From positions 1,213 to 39,739 of the forward strand of contig DIVK01000014.1 of assembly GCA_002422455.1 (NCBI GenBank): a stretch of 38,527 nt of DNA, given 5' to 3'. Below, piece after piece: positions 20,567 to 29,296 of this stretch. Each line of letters opens with the position of its first letter. Position 1 is the first letter of the stretch. Position numbers and translations under genes: made by a program. Below the pieces are notes generated by a model. The model saw only the letters and a list, made by a program, of their open reading frames with translations. It did no database searches and was not told where the DNA came from. The stretch comes from Rhodoferax sp. UBA6134 (GTDB lineage Bacteria > Pseudomonadota > Gammaproteobacteria > Burkholderiales > Burkholderiaceae_C).

Positions 20567-22804
20567 ATGAGCATCCCGCCCACCCTGCCAGCCAGTGACG
20601 CACCGGCGACGTCAATATCGCAAACGCTGCTGGAGTACCAGGCCATTCTGGAAAATGCCTCGGTCGGCATCGTGTTTACCCGCCACGGGAAAATATTGCA
20701 CTGCAATCCCACGTTTGCGCAGATATTCGGCTGGCCGCATGACGAACTGGTTGGCCAGCCGGGCTCCGGGTTCTACCTCTCCCCCGCAGACCATGCCAGG
20801 ATGCACAGCCTGGCAACACCCGTCCTCAAACAAGGAGGCCGGCTGGACCATGAAATGTCCATGCGCCGCAAAGATGGCAGCAAGGTGCATTGCCATTTTC
20901 GAATCAAGGCCATCAACCCCAAAAACCCCGCTGACGGCATCATCTGGATTGTTGAGGACATCGGCGACCGCAAGGCAGCGGAGGCGGCCCTGCAGGAACT
21001 GCTGCTCAGGCAGGACGCCATTCTCGAAAATGCGTCCGTTGGCATCATCTTCACCCACAACAGAAAAATCATTCACGCCAATCCACGCGCCGATGCCATT
21101 TATGGCTGGGCACCCGGAACCCTGCTGGGTCAGCAGACAGACATTCTGCTCAAGGATCAGCATGACTACGCCAGCTTCAGTCGCGCAGTCGGGCCAGTAT
21201 TGGGTAGCGGTGGGCTGCTGGATATCGAATGGCCCATCACGCGCAAAGATGGTTCATCCATCTGCTTGCGCCATATGGCCAGGGCGTTGCCCTCAACCGA
21301 TGGCGGCCACAACACCATCTGGATACTGGAAGACGTCACCGAGAAAAAATCGGCGCAGGCTGCGTTGACCCAGGCGCATGACGAACTTGAAAACCGTGTG
21401 CATGAACGCACCGAAGAACTGGCTCAAACCAATGCGCGGCTGTTACTTGAAATAGCCGAGCGCAGACATGCCGAACAACAGATCGAATTCCTGGCCTACC
21501 ATGACCCTCTGACCGGGCTGCCCAACCGTCTGCTGCTGCAGGACCGCATGCAGCAGGCCATGGCGCATGCGCAGCGCACCACAACCCGGCTGGCACTGCT
21601 GTTTCTCGACCTGGACAATTTCAAGAAAATCAATGACTCGCTGGGGCACGCCACGGGCGATGCGCTGCTCAAGGAAGTCGCCTCACGCCTGCGTGAATGC
21701 GTGCGTGACGCCGACACCATCAGCCGCCAGGGCGGCGACGAATTCGTGATCTTGCTGAGTGACCTGCTCGATCCCGATGCCGCCGTACCCGTGCTGACCA
21801 ACATCATGGAGCGGCTGCAGGAACCGTTCCATGCCGACGGTACCGAACTCTCGACCTCGGTCTCCATCGGGGCCGCTCTCTTCCCGCAGGACGGACCTGA
21901 TTTCGAAACCCTGCGCAAGAAAGCCGACATGGCCATGTACCGAGCCAAGGAAGCCGGACGCAACACCTACCGCTTCTTCAACGAAGAAATGAATACCGAG
22001 GCCGTTGAGCACCTGGTGATACGCAACGGGCTGCGGCGTGCCCTGGAGCGCGGCGAATTCACCCTCCATTACCAGCCCCAGATCGATCTGGCCAGCGCGG
22101 CGGTGATCGGCGCGGAAGCACTGATTCGCTGGAATCACCCCGAATTCGGCCTGGTGCCGCCGGGGCGGTTCATCCCCATTGCGGAAGACAGCGGCCTGAT
22201 CGTACCCATCGGGGAGTGGGTGATTCACGAGGCCTGCCGCCAGGCCATGGCCTGGAAGACAAGCGGCTTGCCAGACCTCACGATAGCGGTCAACCTGTCG
22301 GCGGTGCAGTTCAGGCGCAGCCAAGTGGAACAAACCGTCATCAGCGCCTTGCAGCAGTCCGGCCTCGATCCATCACTGCTGGAACTGGAGTTGACCGAAT
22401 CCATCCTGATCCAGAATGTCGAACAGGTGCTGGCCACCGTCAAACGACTCAAGCTGCTGGGGGTGAAGCTGTCCATCGACGATTTCGGCACCGGCTATTC
22501 CAGCCTCTCGTACCTCAAACGCTTTGACATCGACAAACTCAAGATCGACCAGTCATTCATCCGCGATCTGGCGACCGATCCGGATGACGCCGCCATCGTG
22601 CGGGCCATCATCCAGATGGCCCACAGCCTGAACCTCAAAACCATTGCCGAAGGCGTGGAAAATCCGGGGATGCTGCAGCGGCTTCGCATCTTCCGTTGCG
22701 ATGAGGCCCAGGGCTACCACTTCGCCCGCCCCATGCCGGCCGACGAATTTGCGCGCTACCTGTCAACCACGCTACTTGCCCAGGCTTCATCGAACCGCCC
22801 CTGA
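20567..22804 (+). CDS. PAS-PAS-GGDEF-EAL cyclic-di-GMP signalling protein
   Basis: A 745-residue cytosolic protein with both c-di-GMP synthesis and degradation domains. Two PAS domains (about 22-140 and 147-262) have near-identical openings, ILENASVGIVFT and ILENASVGIIFT, indicating an internal duplication. A short coiled coil (260-305) leads to a GGDEF domain with intact GGDEF at 389-393 and an RxxD inhibitory site at 380-383. The EAL domain has EAL at 517-519, DDFGTGYSS at 638-646 and ELTES at 608-612, so it also looks catalytically complete. There are no membrane segments. The PAS ligand is unknown. It is convergent with the PRPP synthetase gene, 36 bp away. Confidence 0.93.
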   Translation: MSIPPTLPASDAPATSISQTLLEYQAILENASVGIVFTRHGKILHCNPTFAQIFGWPHDELVGQPGSGFYLSPADHARMHSLATPVLKQGGRLDHEMSMRRKDGSKVHCHFRIKAINPKNPADGIIWIVEDIGDRKAAEAALQELLLRQDAILENASVGIIFTHNRKIIHANPRADAIYGWAPGTLLGQQTDILLKDQHDYASFSRAVGPVLGSGGLLDIEWPITRKDGSSICLRHMARALPSTDGGHNTIWILEDVTEKKSAQAALTQAHDELENRVHERTEELAQTNARLLLEIAERRHAEQQIEFLAYHDPLTGLPNRLLLQDRMQQAMAHAQRTTTRLALLFLDLDNFKKINDSLGHATGDALLKEVASRLRECVRDADTISRQGGDEFVILLSDLLDPDAAVPVLTNIMERLQEPFHADGTELSTSVSIGAALFPQDGPDFETLRKKADMAMYRAKEAGRNTYRFFNEEMNTEAVEHLVIRNGLRRALERGEFTLHYQPQIDLASAAVIGAEALIRWNHPEFGLVPPGRFIPIAEDSGLIVPIGEWVIHEACRQAMAWKTSGLPDLTIAVNLSAVQFRRSQVEQTVISALQQSGLDPSLLELELTESILIQNVEQVLATVKRLKLLGVKLSIDDFGTGYSSLSYLKRFDIDKLKIDQSFIRDLATDPDDAAIVRAIIQMAHSLNLKTIAEGVENPGMLQRLRIFRCDEAQGYHFARPMPADEFARYLSTTLLAQASSNRP

Positions 22805-22840
22805 TGCGCTGCTCGGGCACACCGTCCCTCCTCGCTCAAA

Positions 22841-23821
22841 TCAGCGCGGCACACACTGCGGCAAACGCGACCACGTACCATGGCTCACCCTGACAGCCTG
22901 CGCCAACAGCGACGCAACTGACGCCACACGCAGCTTGTTGCGCACGGCCGCCGGCGCCGGCAGGCGAAATGACGGCACGCTATCCGTCACGATGACTTGC
23001 GCCATGCTGTCATCCGCCAGCGCATCGGCGGCGCAACCGGTGAACAGGCCATGTGCCGCGCACGCCACCACCTGCCGCGCACCGGCCTGGCGCAACGCCA
23101 GGGCCGCCCGCTTCATGGTGTCGCCGCTGGCGATCAGGTCATCGAGCAGCAGCACCGTCATGCCGGCCACATCGCCCGCCACCAGCTTGTCACTGCTGAC
23201 GACGCCAGCGCTGCGACGCTTGTCCACCATCGCAAAACCGACCGGCCGCCCCAGCATCGTTTCCAGCGCCTCGCGCCACAACTGCGCCCGCTTGACGCCG
23301 CCGGGGTCGGGCGACGCCACGGCCAGAGCTTCCCCACCGGCCAACTCGGCCACCATGCCGTCGAAAGCGTGGTACGCGTCAAGGTGCAGGGTCGGGCAAC
23401 GAAATGCGTTCTGGAACGCCGCCACGTTGTGCGCCTCCAGCACGATCAGTTGCGCCGTGCCGACGGCGTCAAAAAGCTGCGCCACATAACGCAACGTGAC
23501 CGGATCAAAGGGCTTGGTCTGCCGGTCCTTGCGCGCGTAAGCCAGGTACGGCACCACCGCCGTCACGCGCGCCGCGCCATGCTCGCGCAAGGTGGCAATG
23601 AAGATCAGCAGCTGGCACAGCTTGTCATGCGGACTGTCGACGGGCCCGCCATGCAAGCTGTGCAGCACGTACACGTCACGGCCACGCGGGTCCAGCAGAG
23701 GCCGCCACTTGCACTCCCCGTCCTCAAAGCGGCGCTCCTCATGCGGCGCCAGCGGCACACTCAGACGCGCCGCCACCGCCTGCGCCAACGTGGCATCGGC
23801 ATCCAGTGAATAAAGCAGCAT
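22841..23821 (-). CDS. Divergent ribose-phosphate pyrophosphokinase
   Basis: Makes PRPP from ribose 5-phosphate and ATP, or a related phosphosugar transfer. It has 326 residues. PYLAYARKDRQ (91-101) matches the ATP-binding flexible region, and LEAHNVAAFQNAF is an altered form of the usual DLHA..IQGFF segment. KRRSAG at 201-206 marks the catalytic loop. DDLIASGDT at 227-235 is the PRPP/ribose-phosphate loop, normally DDMIDTGGT. The changes suggest this is a specialised second PRPP synthetase rather than the housekeeping enzyme. It starts 20 nt after the DHH phosphoesterase stop, so the two probably form an operon. Confidence 0.84.
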   Translation of the reverse strand: MLLYSLDADATLAQAVAARLSVPLAPHEERRFEDGECKWRPLLDPRGRDVYVLHSLHGGPVDSPHDKLCQLLIFIATLREHGAARVTAVVPYLAYARKDRQTKPFDPVTLRYVAQLFDAVGTAQLIVLEAHNVAAFQNAFRCPTLHLDAYHAFDGMVAELAGGEALAVASPDPGGVKRAQLWREALETMLGRPVGFAMVDKRRSAGVVSSDKLVAGDVAGMTVLLLDDLIASGDTMKRAALALRQAGARQVVACAAHGLFTGCAADALADDSMAQVIVTDSVPSFRLPAPAAVRNKLRVASVASLLAQAVRVSHGTWSRLPQCVPR

Positions 23822-23841
23822 CAGTCGACTCCCCTTATGGA

Positions 23842-24825
23842 CTACCCCGCCGCCGTGCGGGCGTCGCCCCAGCGAACGACAGAAAACGCACGGATGAAAC
23901 GCGCCAGATCCGGCGCCGGCAAGTGGTCAATGCCCGCCGCGCCGGCCCGCCCGCCACCACCAAACAGACGGCACAGGGCGGCAGCCCCGCCCGGCGCCGC
24001 CAGCGGCGCACGCACGCTGACCACAAAGTCACCCGCGCCCGTGGCCTTGAGCACGGCATGCGCCCGCCGCGGCCGGGCGCGCGCGAGTTCATTGCCCAGA
24101 GTACCGATCACGCGCCGGCTCCAAGGAGCATCGGGCAGCAGATAGACATCGGCCTGCGCTCCTGTCCAGTACGGTGTCAGGGCGACAGCCTGTCGCAGAT
24201 CGTCCTGCCGCCGGGCTGCAAGTTCCTGTGCCAGCGGCTCGTGTTCCAGCAAGGCCTGCGGCTCGCGATAGCGCAACAAAATCCGGTACAACTGCGCAGG
24301 TGCAATGTAGACATCCTGCTCGCTGTCGCCGTAGGCGTTGTAGTTGATCGCCTCGCCCAGGGTTCGCAGACGGCGCCGATCCTCGGCACCCAGGCCCAGC
24401 CCGGTCGCCAGCTCATCGGCCGCATTCGTCAGGTTGTCACCGAAGGCGCCGACCAACGCCCAGGCACGAAATTTTCCACCCAGATAACGATCCACCAGCA
24501 GGCTTGTACAGACGTCACTGGCAACGTCAATATGCGCCTCCAGCAACGGATGCAGCGGTATGTCACCCGCCTCGTGGTGGTCGAAATAACGCACCCGCAC
24601 ACCGGCATCCAGCAGGCGCATCAGGGCCCGACGGTTGCGCCGCATGGACAGGTCGCACACCAGCACGCTGTCGCCCCGTGCCGCCTGTACGCGATCGAGC
24701 AGTTCAATATCGCGCTTCAACCCGGTCACCAGGCTGGCGGCAACCTGCGGCTCGTGCAGACGCCACTGCACCAGCGCACACAGGCCGTCGGCATCGCCGT
24801 TGCAGACGTCAACCTGTCTTGCCAT
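23842..24825 (-). CDS. DHH/DHHA1-family phosphoesterase
   Basis: A 327-residue protein of the DHH phosphoesterase superfamily, whose members hydrolyse phosphodiester or phosphoanhydride bonds with two Mn ions. Motifs visible: NGDADGLCAL near residue 9 (first metal Asp residues), LVCDLS near 56, FDHHEAGD near 80 (the DHH box) and GAFGDN. The C-terminal DHHA1-like domain ends with GGGGRAGAAGI in place of the usual GGGH..AAG. The substrate is uncertain; the family includes nanoRNase/pAp phosphatase, cyclic dinucleotide phosphodiesterases and pyrophosphatases. Upstream is GGGGGTG for ribosome binding. It precedes the PRPP synthetase gene. Confidence 0.82.
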   Translation of the reverse strand: MARQVDVCNGDADGLCALVQWRLHEPQVAASLVTGLKRDIELLDRVQAARGDSVLVCDLSMRRNRRALMRLLDAGVRVRYFDHHEAGDIPLHPLLEAHIDVASDVCTSLLVDRYLGGKFRAWALVGAFGDNLTNAADELATGLGLGAEDRRRLRTLGEAINYNAYGDSEQDVYIAPAQLYRILLRYREPQALLEHEPLAQELAARRQDDLRQAVALTPYWTGAQADVYLLPDAPWSRRVIGTLGNELARARPRRAHAVLKATGAGDFVVSVRAPLAAPGGAAALCRLFGGGGRAGAAGIDHLPAPDLARFIRAFSVVRWGDARTAAG

Positions 24826-24914
24826 TCACACCCCCGTCCGCTTGAATTATCAGAACGCGTCCGGTTTGCGAACGGCCCACCTTGGCAAGGCTACGCGCAA
24901 CAAAATTTATTTAT

Positions 24915-24928
24915 TTGACAAGAGTCAA
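24915..24928. promoter_or_regulatory. Palindrome TTGAC-AAGA-GTCAA upstream of the DHH gene
   Basis: A 14-bp inverted repeat with perfect 5-bp arms, about 90 bp upstream of the DHH phosphoesterase ATG, next to an AT-rich run (AATTTATTTATTT). It could be an operator or part of the DHH-prs promoter. No regulator can be assigned. The rest of 24826-25022 shows nothing else convincing. Confidence 0.3.
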
Positions 24929-25022
24929 ACACAGGTCTTGCACAAGCGGGAAAGCAACCTGGCGCAGACAAATAGGGACTGTACCCCCACAGCCCCCACC
25001 CATTCAATGAATGTCAGCCTGC

Positions 25023-25292
25023 TTATTTGGCAGCAGAGGCGGCTGGTGCAGCAGCATCAGCTTTCTTGGCGGCGCTGGCCTTTTTGGTCTTTTTTGCAGT
25101 GTGTTTCTTTGCTGCGTGCTTTTCCATGTGGTGCTTGGGCTTCGAAGCTGCATCAGCAGGGGCAGGGGCAGCCGCAGCCGCAGGGGCCGACGCGCCAGCC
25201 GCTTTTGCCGCTTCAGCCGGAGCCTGGGCAAATGACAGTGCAGCTGCACCAGAAATCAAGGCGCCGATAACGAGAGTTTTGATAGTGGTCAT
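25023..25292 (-). CDS. Small exported Ala/Lys/His-rich protein
   Basis: An 89-residue protein not assigned to a known function. It has a signal peptide (MTTIKTLVIGALISGAAALSFAQ), and cleavage after SFA is likely. The mature part is almost wholly low complexity: Ala/Pro-rich, then a basic block with KPKHHMEKHAAKKHTAKKTKK, then an Ala/Lys tail. It resembles the acid-shock/Asr-like type of small periplasmic basic proteins common in betaproteobacteria. An in-frame TTG at 25313 could extend it by 7 residues; ATG 25292 is preferred because it begins the signal peptide properly. Upstream, 25314-25537 holds no gene and presumably its promoter. Confidence 0.6.
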   Translation of the reverse strand: MTTIKTLVIGALISGAAALSFAQAPAEAAKAAGASAPAAAAAPAPADAASKPKHHMEKHAAKKHTAKKTKKASAAKKADAAAPAASAAK

Positions 25293-25537
25293 GGTAAATA
25301 GTTTGAGATTCAAGCGATGGTCGCGTCCGCTCCGACCACCTTAAGCAGGCCCAAATATCGTTCAGGCTTGTGTCAGTAACGCCGGGGGTTTCCTTTGGGT
25401 TGACCGATAAAACATTTTTTTGCAATCGGGCGCTGGCCGTCGGCGGGCAGGTTGTCACCCGGACGTGCTGCACATCCAGTCTGCCATCTTGAAAAACGAA
25501 TCACGCAACTGACTGCGCAACGCCTCCGGCAGGCCGG

Positions 25538-28066
25538 TTACTGCGCCGCCCGGCGCAGCGTCTCCACCACCGGGCGGCGCAACACTCCACGCAGACCCCA
25601 CCAGCCGGCGCCCAGCGCCAGCAGCGCGCCGCTCAAGGCACCGAACACCGGCACCCACAGCGAGACGCTCCACTCAAAGTCAAACACATACTTCGCCAGC
25701 GCCCAGCCCACCAGCGTGGCGGCAATGGAAGCCAGCAAACCGGCGAGCAGGCCCACGCCCGCCAGCTCGGCGCGCTGCACCTGGCGCAACAGGCTGCTCC
25801 GGGCACCGACGGCGCGCATGATGGCAAACTCCCGCGCCCGCTCCTCGCGGGTGGCCGTCACCGCGGCAAACAGCACCATCAGGCCCGCCGCCAGCGTGAA
25901 GCCAAACAAAAACTCCACCGCCCCGATCACCTGGTCCAACACGCGCTGAATCTGCGTGATGGTGGTGCTCATGTCCACGCTGGTGACGTTGGGAAATTTT
26001 CGCACCAGCGCATTGTCAAAGCCGCGGGTGGCGGGCGCCTTGAACGCGCTCATGTAGGTCGTCGGCACGTCGGGCAAGCGGCTCACCGGGAACATGACGA
26101 AGAAATTGGCCCGCATCGAACCCCAGTCCACCTTGCGCAGGGAGGTGATTTTCGAGTCGCTCTGCACACCACCCACGTCAAAGCGCAACGTGTCGCCGAG
26201 CTTGAGCTTGAGCGTTTTGGCAATACCCTCCTCCACGCTGACGGCGCCCGGTTCTTCCTCGGTCCAGCGGCCAGCCACCACTTCATTGTTCGCGGGCCGG
26301 GTGGCGCTGTTTGACAAATTGAACTCGCGGTCCACCAGACGCTTCGCCTGCTCGTCCGCGTAATCGTCGGGCGTGACCGTTTGGCCGTTCACCGCCACCA
26401 ACCGTCCGCGGATCATGGGGTACCAGTCAAACTTCGTCACGCCAGCGTCACGCAATGCCTTGACGAAAGCCTCGCCCTGCTCCGGCATGACATTGATCAC
26501 AAAACGGTTCGGGGCATCCGGTGGCGTGGCCTTGCGCCAGCTGCTGATCAGGTCCGTGCGCAAGAGCACCAGCAACACCAGCGCCAGCAAACCCACCGCC
26601 AGCGCGCTGACCTGCACCACCGTGTAGGCCGGACGGGCCGAAATCTGCCGTGTAGCCAGCACCAGCCAGCGCGGCGCGGTACTCTCGTTCACACTCCAGC
26701 GCAGCAGCCTGACGGCCAGCCAGCTCAAGGCGGCAAACACCAGCACCGCTGCGGCAAAGCCGCCGACCGCAATCAGACCCAGCCTGACATCGCTGCTGGC
26801 GGCCAGCAGCAAGGCGGCAAAACCGGCCACGCCCAGACCCAGCACACCGAGCGAGGCAGGCTTGAGGTTGCCGACATCGCGCCGCATCACGCGCAACGGT
26901 GGCACCTGGGCCAATTGCAACACGGGCGGCAGGCCAAAAGCCAACAACAGCGTCAGCCCCATGCCCAGGCCAAAGATGACCGGCCAGCTGCCCGCGGCGG
27001 GCAGTTCTGCATCCACCAGACCGGCCAGCAGCCGCAGAAATACATGGTGCATGGCATAGCCAGCCAGCACACCCAGGCCACTGGCCAGCAAACCAATGGT
27101 GGTGAACTCAAAGGCGTAGCTGGACGCAATGGTGCGCTGGCTCAGGCCCAGCACGCGCAGCATGGCGCAGTCATCCAGGTGGCTGGCGGCAAAGCCGCGC
27201 GCGGCCAGGGCCACCGCCACCGCGCTCAGAAGTGCCGCGAGCAGGGCAATGAGGTTGAGAAACTTTTCGGCCCGCTCCAGCGTTTGCCCCAGTTCCGGCC
27301 GCCCCCCCTGCAGCGACTCGACCCGCACACCACGCACGGCGGGCTTCTTCACTTCCTCCTGCGCCCAGTCCACAAAAACCTTGACCTGCCGCTCATCACC
27401 GGCAACCGCCATCCGGTAGCTCAGGCGGCTGGCCGGCTGGATCAGCCCGGTGGCATCCACATCGGCACGGTTGATCATGACGCGCGGCGCAAAGTTCATG
27501 AAGCCGGCCCCACGGTCCGGCTCAGTCACGATGATTTTTGCAAGCCGCAGACTGGCGTCGCCCAGCAGCAGGGCGTCACCCATCCGGAGCCCGAGCGCGT
27601 CCAGCAAGGGCGCGTCCACCCAAGCCTCGCCCGACGCGGGAATCGTTCGCGTCACAGCCTCGGGCGCGCCGGGCTGGCTCGCCACCCGCAAGCTGCCGCG
27701 CAGCGGGTAGCCCGGCTCGACCACCTTCAAAGCCACCAGCTTGCTGGCACCGCCTCTCACCTCCGCCGCCCGCCCCATGGTGGGGAAACCCAGCGTTTGC
27801 ACCACCTCCAGGCCCAGGGCGCGCGCCTTCCGGGCAAACACGGCCGGCGCCGGGTTGTCGCTGGCAATGACGGCGTCGCCCCCGAGCAGTTGGCGCACGT
27901 CGCGCTGTAAACCGCCTTTGAGCCGGTCGGCAAAGAAGCCAACCGCCGTCAAGGCCGCCACCGCCAACGTCACTGCCACAATGAGCAAACGCAATTCACC
28001 CGCGCGCAAATCGCGCCACAAAGAGCGCCAGCCAAGGTGCCAGAAAGAAATTGTCATGGTATTCAT
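25538..28066 (-). CDS. YbbP-like FtsX-family ABC transporter permease
   Basis: An 842-residue inner-membrane protein. It has a transmembrane helix near the N-terminus (LRLLIVAVTLAVAALTAVGFF), a long periplasmic MacB-like core domain, then a block of helices in the middle (NLIALLAALLSAVAVALAARGF onward) and a second periplasmic region. Four-helix FtsX-type permease segments lie at the C-terminus (FLFGFTLAAGLMVLFAAVTA). This duplicated FtsX layout matches YbbP/predicted lysophospholipase L1 biosynthesis ABC permeases. The start at 28066 has AAGG eight bases upstream; ATG 28057 is possible. The usual adjacent ATPase (YbbA-type) is not beside it here. It follows tsaD on the same strand after 78 bp. 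Confidence 0.85.
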   Translation of the reverse strand: MNTMTISFWHLGWRSLWRDLRAGELRLLIVAVTLAVAALTAVGFFADRLKGGLQRDVRQLLGGDAVIASDNPAPAVFARKARALGLEVVQTLGFPTMGRAAEVRGGASKLVALKVVEPGYPLRGSLRVASQPGAPEAVTRTIPASGEAWVDAPLLDALGLRMGDALLLGDASLRLAKIIVTEPDRGAGFMNFAPRVMINRADVDATGLIQPASRLSYRMAVAGDERQVKVFVDWAQEEVKKPAVRGVRVESLQGGRPELGQTLERAEKFLNLIALLAALLSAVAVALAARGFAASHLDDCAMLRVLGLSQRTIASSYAFEFTTIGLLASGLGVLAGYAMHHVFLRLLAGLVDAELPAAGSWPVIFGLGMGLTLLLAFGLPPVLQLAQVPPLRVMRRDVGNLKPASLGVLGLGVAGFAALLLAASSDVRLGLIAVGGFAAAVLVFAALSWLAVRLLRWSVNESTAPRWLVLATRQISARPAYTVVQVSALAVGLLALVLLVLLRTDLISSWRKATPPDAPNRFVINVMPEQGEAFVKALRDAGVTKFDWYPMIRGRLVAVNGQTVTPDDYADEQAKRLVDREFNLSNSATRPANNEVVAGRWTEEEPGAVSVEEGIAKTLKLKLGDTLRFDVGGVQSDSKITSLRKVDWGSMRANFFVMFPVSRLPDVPTTYMSAFKAPATRGFDNALVRKFPNVTSVDMSTTITQIQRVLDQVIGAVEFLFGFTLAAGLMVLFAAVTATREERAREFAIMRAVGARSSLLRQVQRAELAGVGLLAGLLASIAATLVGWALAKYVFDFEWSVSLWVPVFGALSGALLALGAGWWGLRGVLRRPVVETLRRAAQ

Positions 28067-28144
28067 GGAATGAGCCTTTGCCAACGCTGACCGGAGCGAC
28101 CGCTGTTCCATTTCAAAACTGAGCCGCAATCCATGCGTTGCGAC

Positions 28145-29215
28145 TCAAACTGACACGTCGGCCAGCGGCCAGCGCGGTTTGACGTCAAAAGCGTAGACCT
28201 TGCTGGCGCTTTGCTGGCCCGACCACAACCGCATGGCAGCGGCCATGGCGATCATGGCGCCGTTGTCGGTACACAGGTGCAGCTCGGGGTAATGCACGCG
28301 CACGCGCTGCCGGGCGCAGGCGGCATCGAGTTGTTCGCGCAGCGTCCGGTTGGCCCCCACGCCACCGGCCACCACCAGCCGCCGCAGGCCGGTCTGCTTC
28401 AGCGCCGCCAGCGACTTCTTCAGCAGCACGTCCACAATCGCCGCCTGCGTCGAGGCGGCCAGATCCGCCAGCACCCTCGCCGGCAAGGCCACCACCTCGC
28501 ACTCCTGCGCGGCCGCCAGTTTTTTGGCCTGCACCATCACCGCGGTTTTCAGGCCGGCAAATGAAAAATCAAGATTGCCGCTGTGCAGCAAGGGGCGCGG
28601 CAGCTTGAAAGCGGCAGGATCGCCACGCTCGGCCAGCCGCGCCAGGGCCGGCCCCCCCGGATACCCCAAACCCAGCAGCTTGGCCGACTTGTCAAACGCC
28701 TCCCCGGCCGCGTCATCGATCGTTTCGCCCAGCAAGGCATAATGCCCGACCCCGTCCACACGCATCAACTGCGTGTGTCCGCCCGACACCAGCAGGGCCA
28801 CGAAGGGAAATTCGGGAGCGTCGGCACTGAGAAAGGGCGACAGCAAATGGCCTTCGAGGTGATGCACGCCCAGCACCGGTTTATTCAGCGCGGCACCCAG
28901 CGCGCAGGCTACGCCCGCCCCCACCAGCAGGGCGCCGGCCAGGCCCGGACCGCGGGTGAAGGCCACCACGTCAACATCGGCCATGGTACGCCCGGAATCT
29001 GCCAGCACCTGCTGCGTCAGGGGCAGCACACGGCGGATGTGATCGCGGCTGGCCAGCTCCGGCACCACACCGCCGTAAGCCTGGTGCATGGCGACCTGGC
29101 TGTGCAGGGCCTGCGCCAGCAGCACCGGCAAGTCACTGCCCCGCAGCTCGACCAGTGCAACACCCGTTTCATCACACGAGGACTCGATCCCCAACACCTG
29201 CAAGTTTTTTGCCAT
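28145..29215 (-). CDS. tsaD: tRNA threonylcarbamoyladenosine synthase subunit TsaD
   Basis: Catalytic subunit that transfers the threonylcarbamoyl group to A37 of ANN-decoding tRNAs. It has 356 residues from ATG 29215, starting MAKNLQVLGIESSCDETG, the conserved opening of the Kae1/TsaD family. The metal-binding HxxxH is at His119/His123 (HHLEGHLLSP), and SGGHTQL and a C-terminal VAGGVGANRTLR nucleotide motif are present. The frame is open upstream to 29260 without conserved residues. It is divergent from nasT, with 81 bp between them. Confidence 0.96.
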   Translation of the reverse strand: MAKNLQVLGIESSCDETGVALVELRGSDLPVLLAQALHSQVAMHQAYGGVVPELASRDHIRRVLPLTQQVLADSGRTMADVDVVAFTRGPGLAGALLVGAGVACALGAALNKPVLGVHHLEGHLLSPFLSADAPEFPFVALLVSGGHTQLMRVDGVGHYALLGETIDDAAGEAFDKSAKLLGLGYPGGPALARLAERGDPAAFKLPRPLLHSGNLDFSFAGLKTAVMVQAKKLAAAQECEVVALPARVLADLAASTQAAIVDVLLKKSLAALKQTGLRRLVVAGGVGANRTLREQLDAACARQRVRVHYPELHLCTDNGAMIAMAAAMRLWSGQQSASKVYAFDVKPRWPLADVSV

Positions 29216-29296
29216 AGGAACCGAGTTTAGGGGATGCCACGCCGACGGGCCGCCATTCATCGCCTGGCTTGGCTCGATTATTGCTAAATTTTATGC

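Noticed and set aside
20556..20570. Four-codon leader ORF overlapping the GGDEF-EAL start (ATG TCA CAC GCA TGA)
   Set aside because: The ATGA overlap is neat, but such a short frame is expected by chance and has no ribosome site.
20696..20706. Second TTGCACTGCAA palindrome
   Set aside because: It lies inside the first PAS domain coding sequence, so it is more likely coincidence than an operator.
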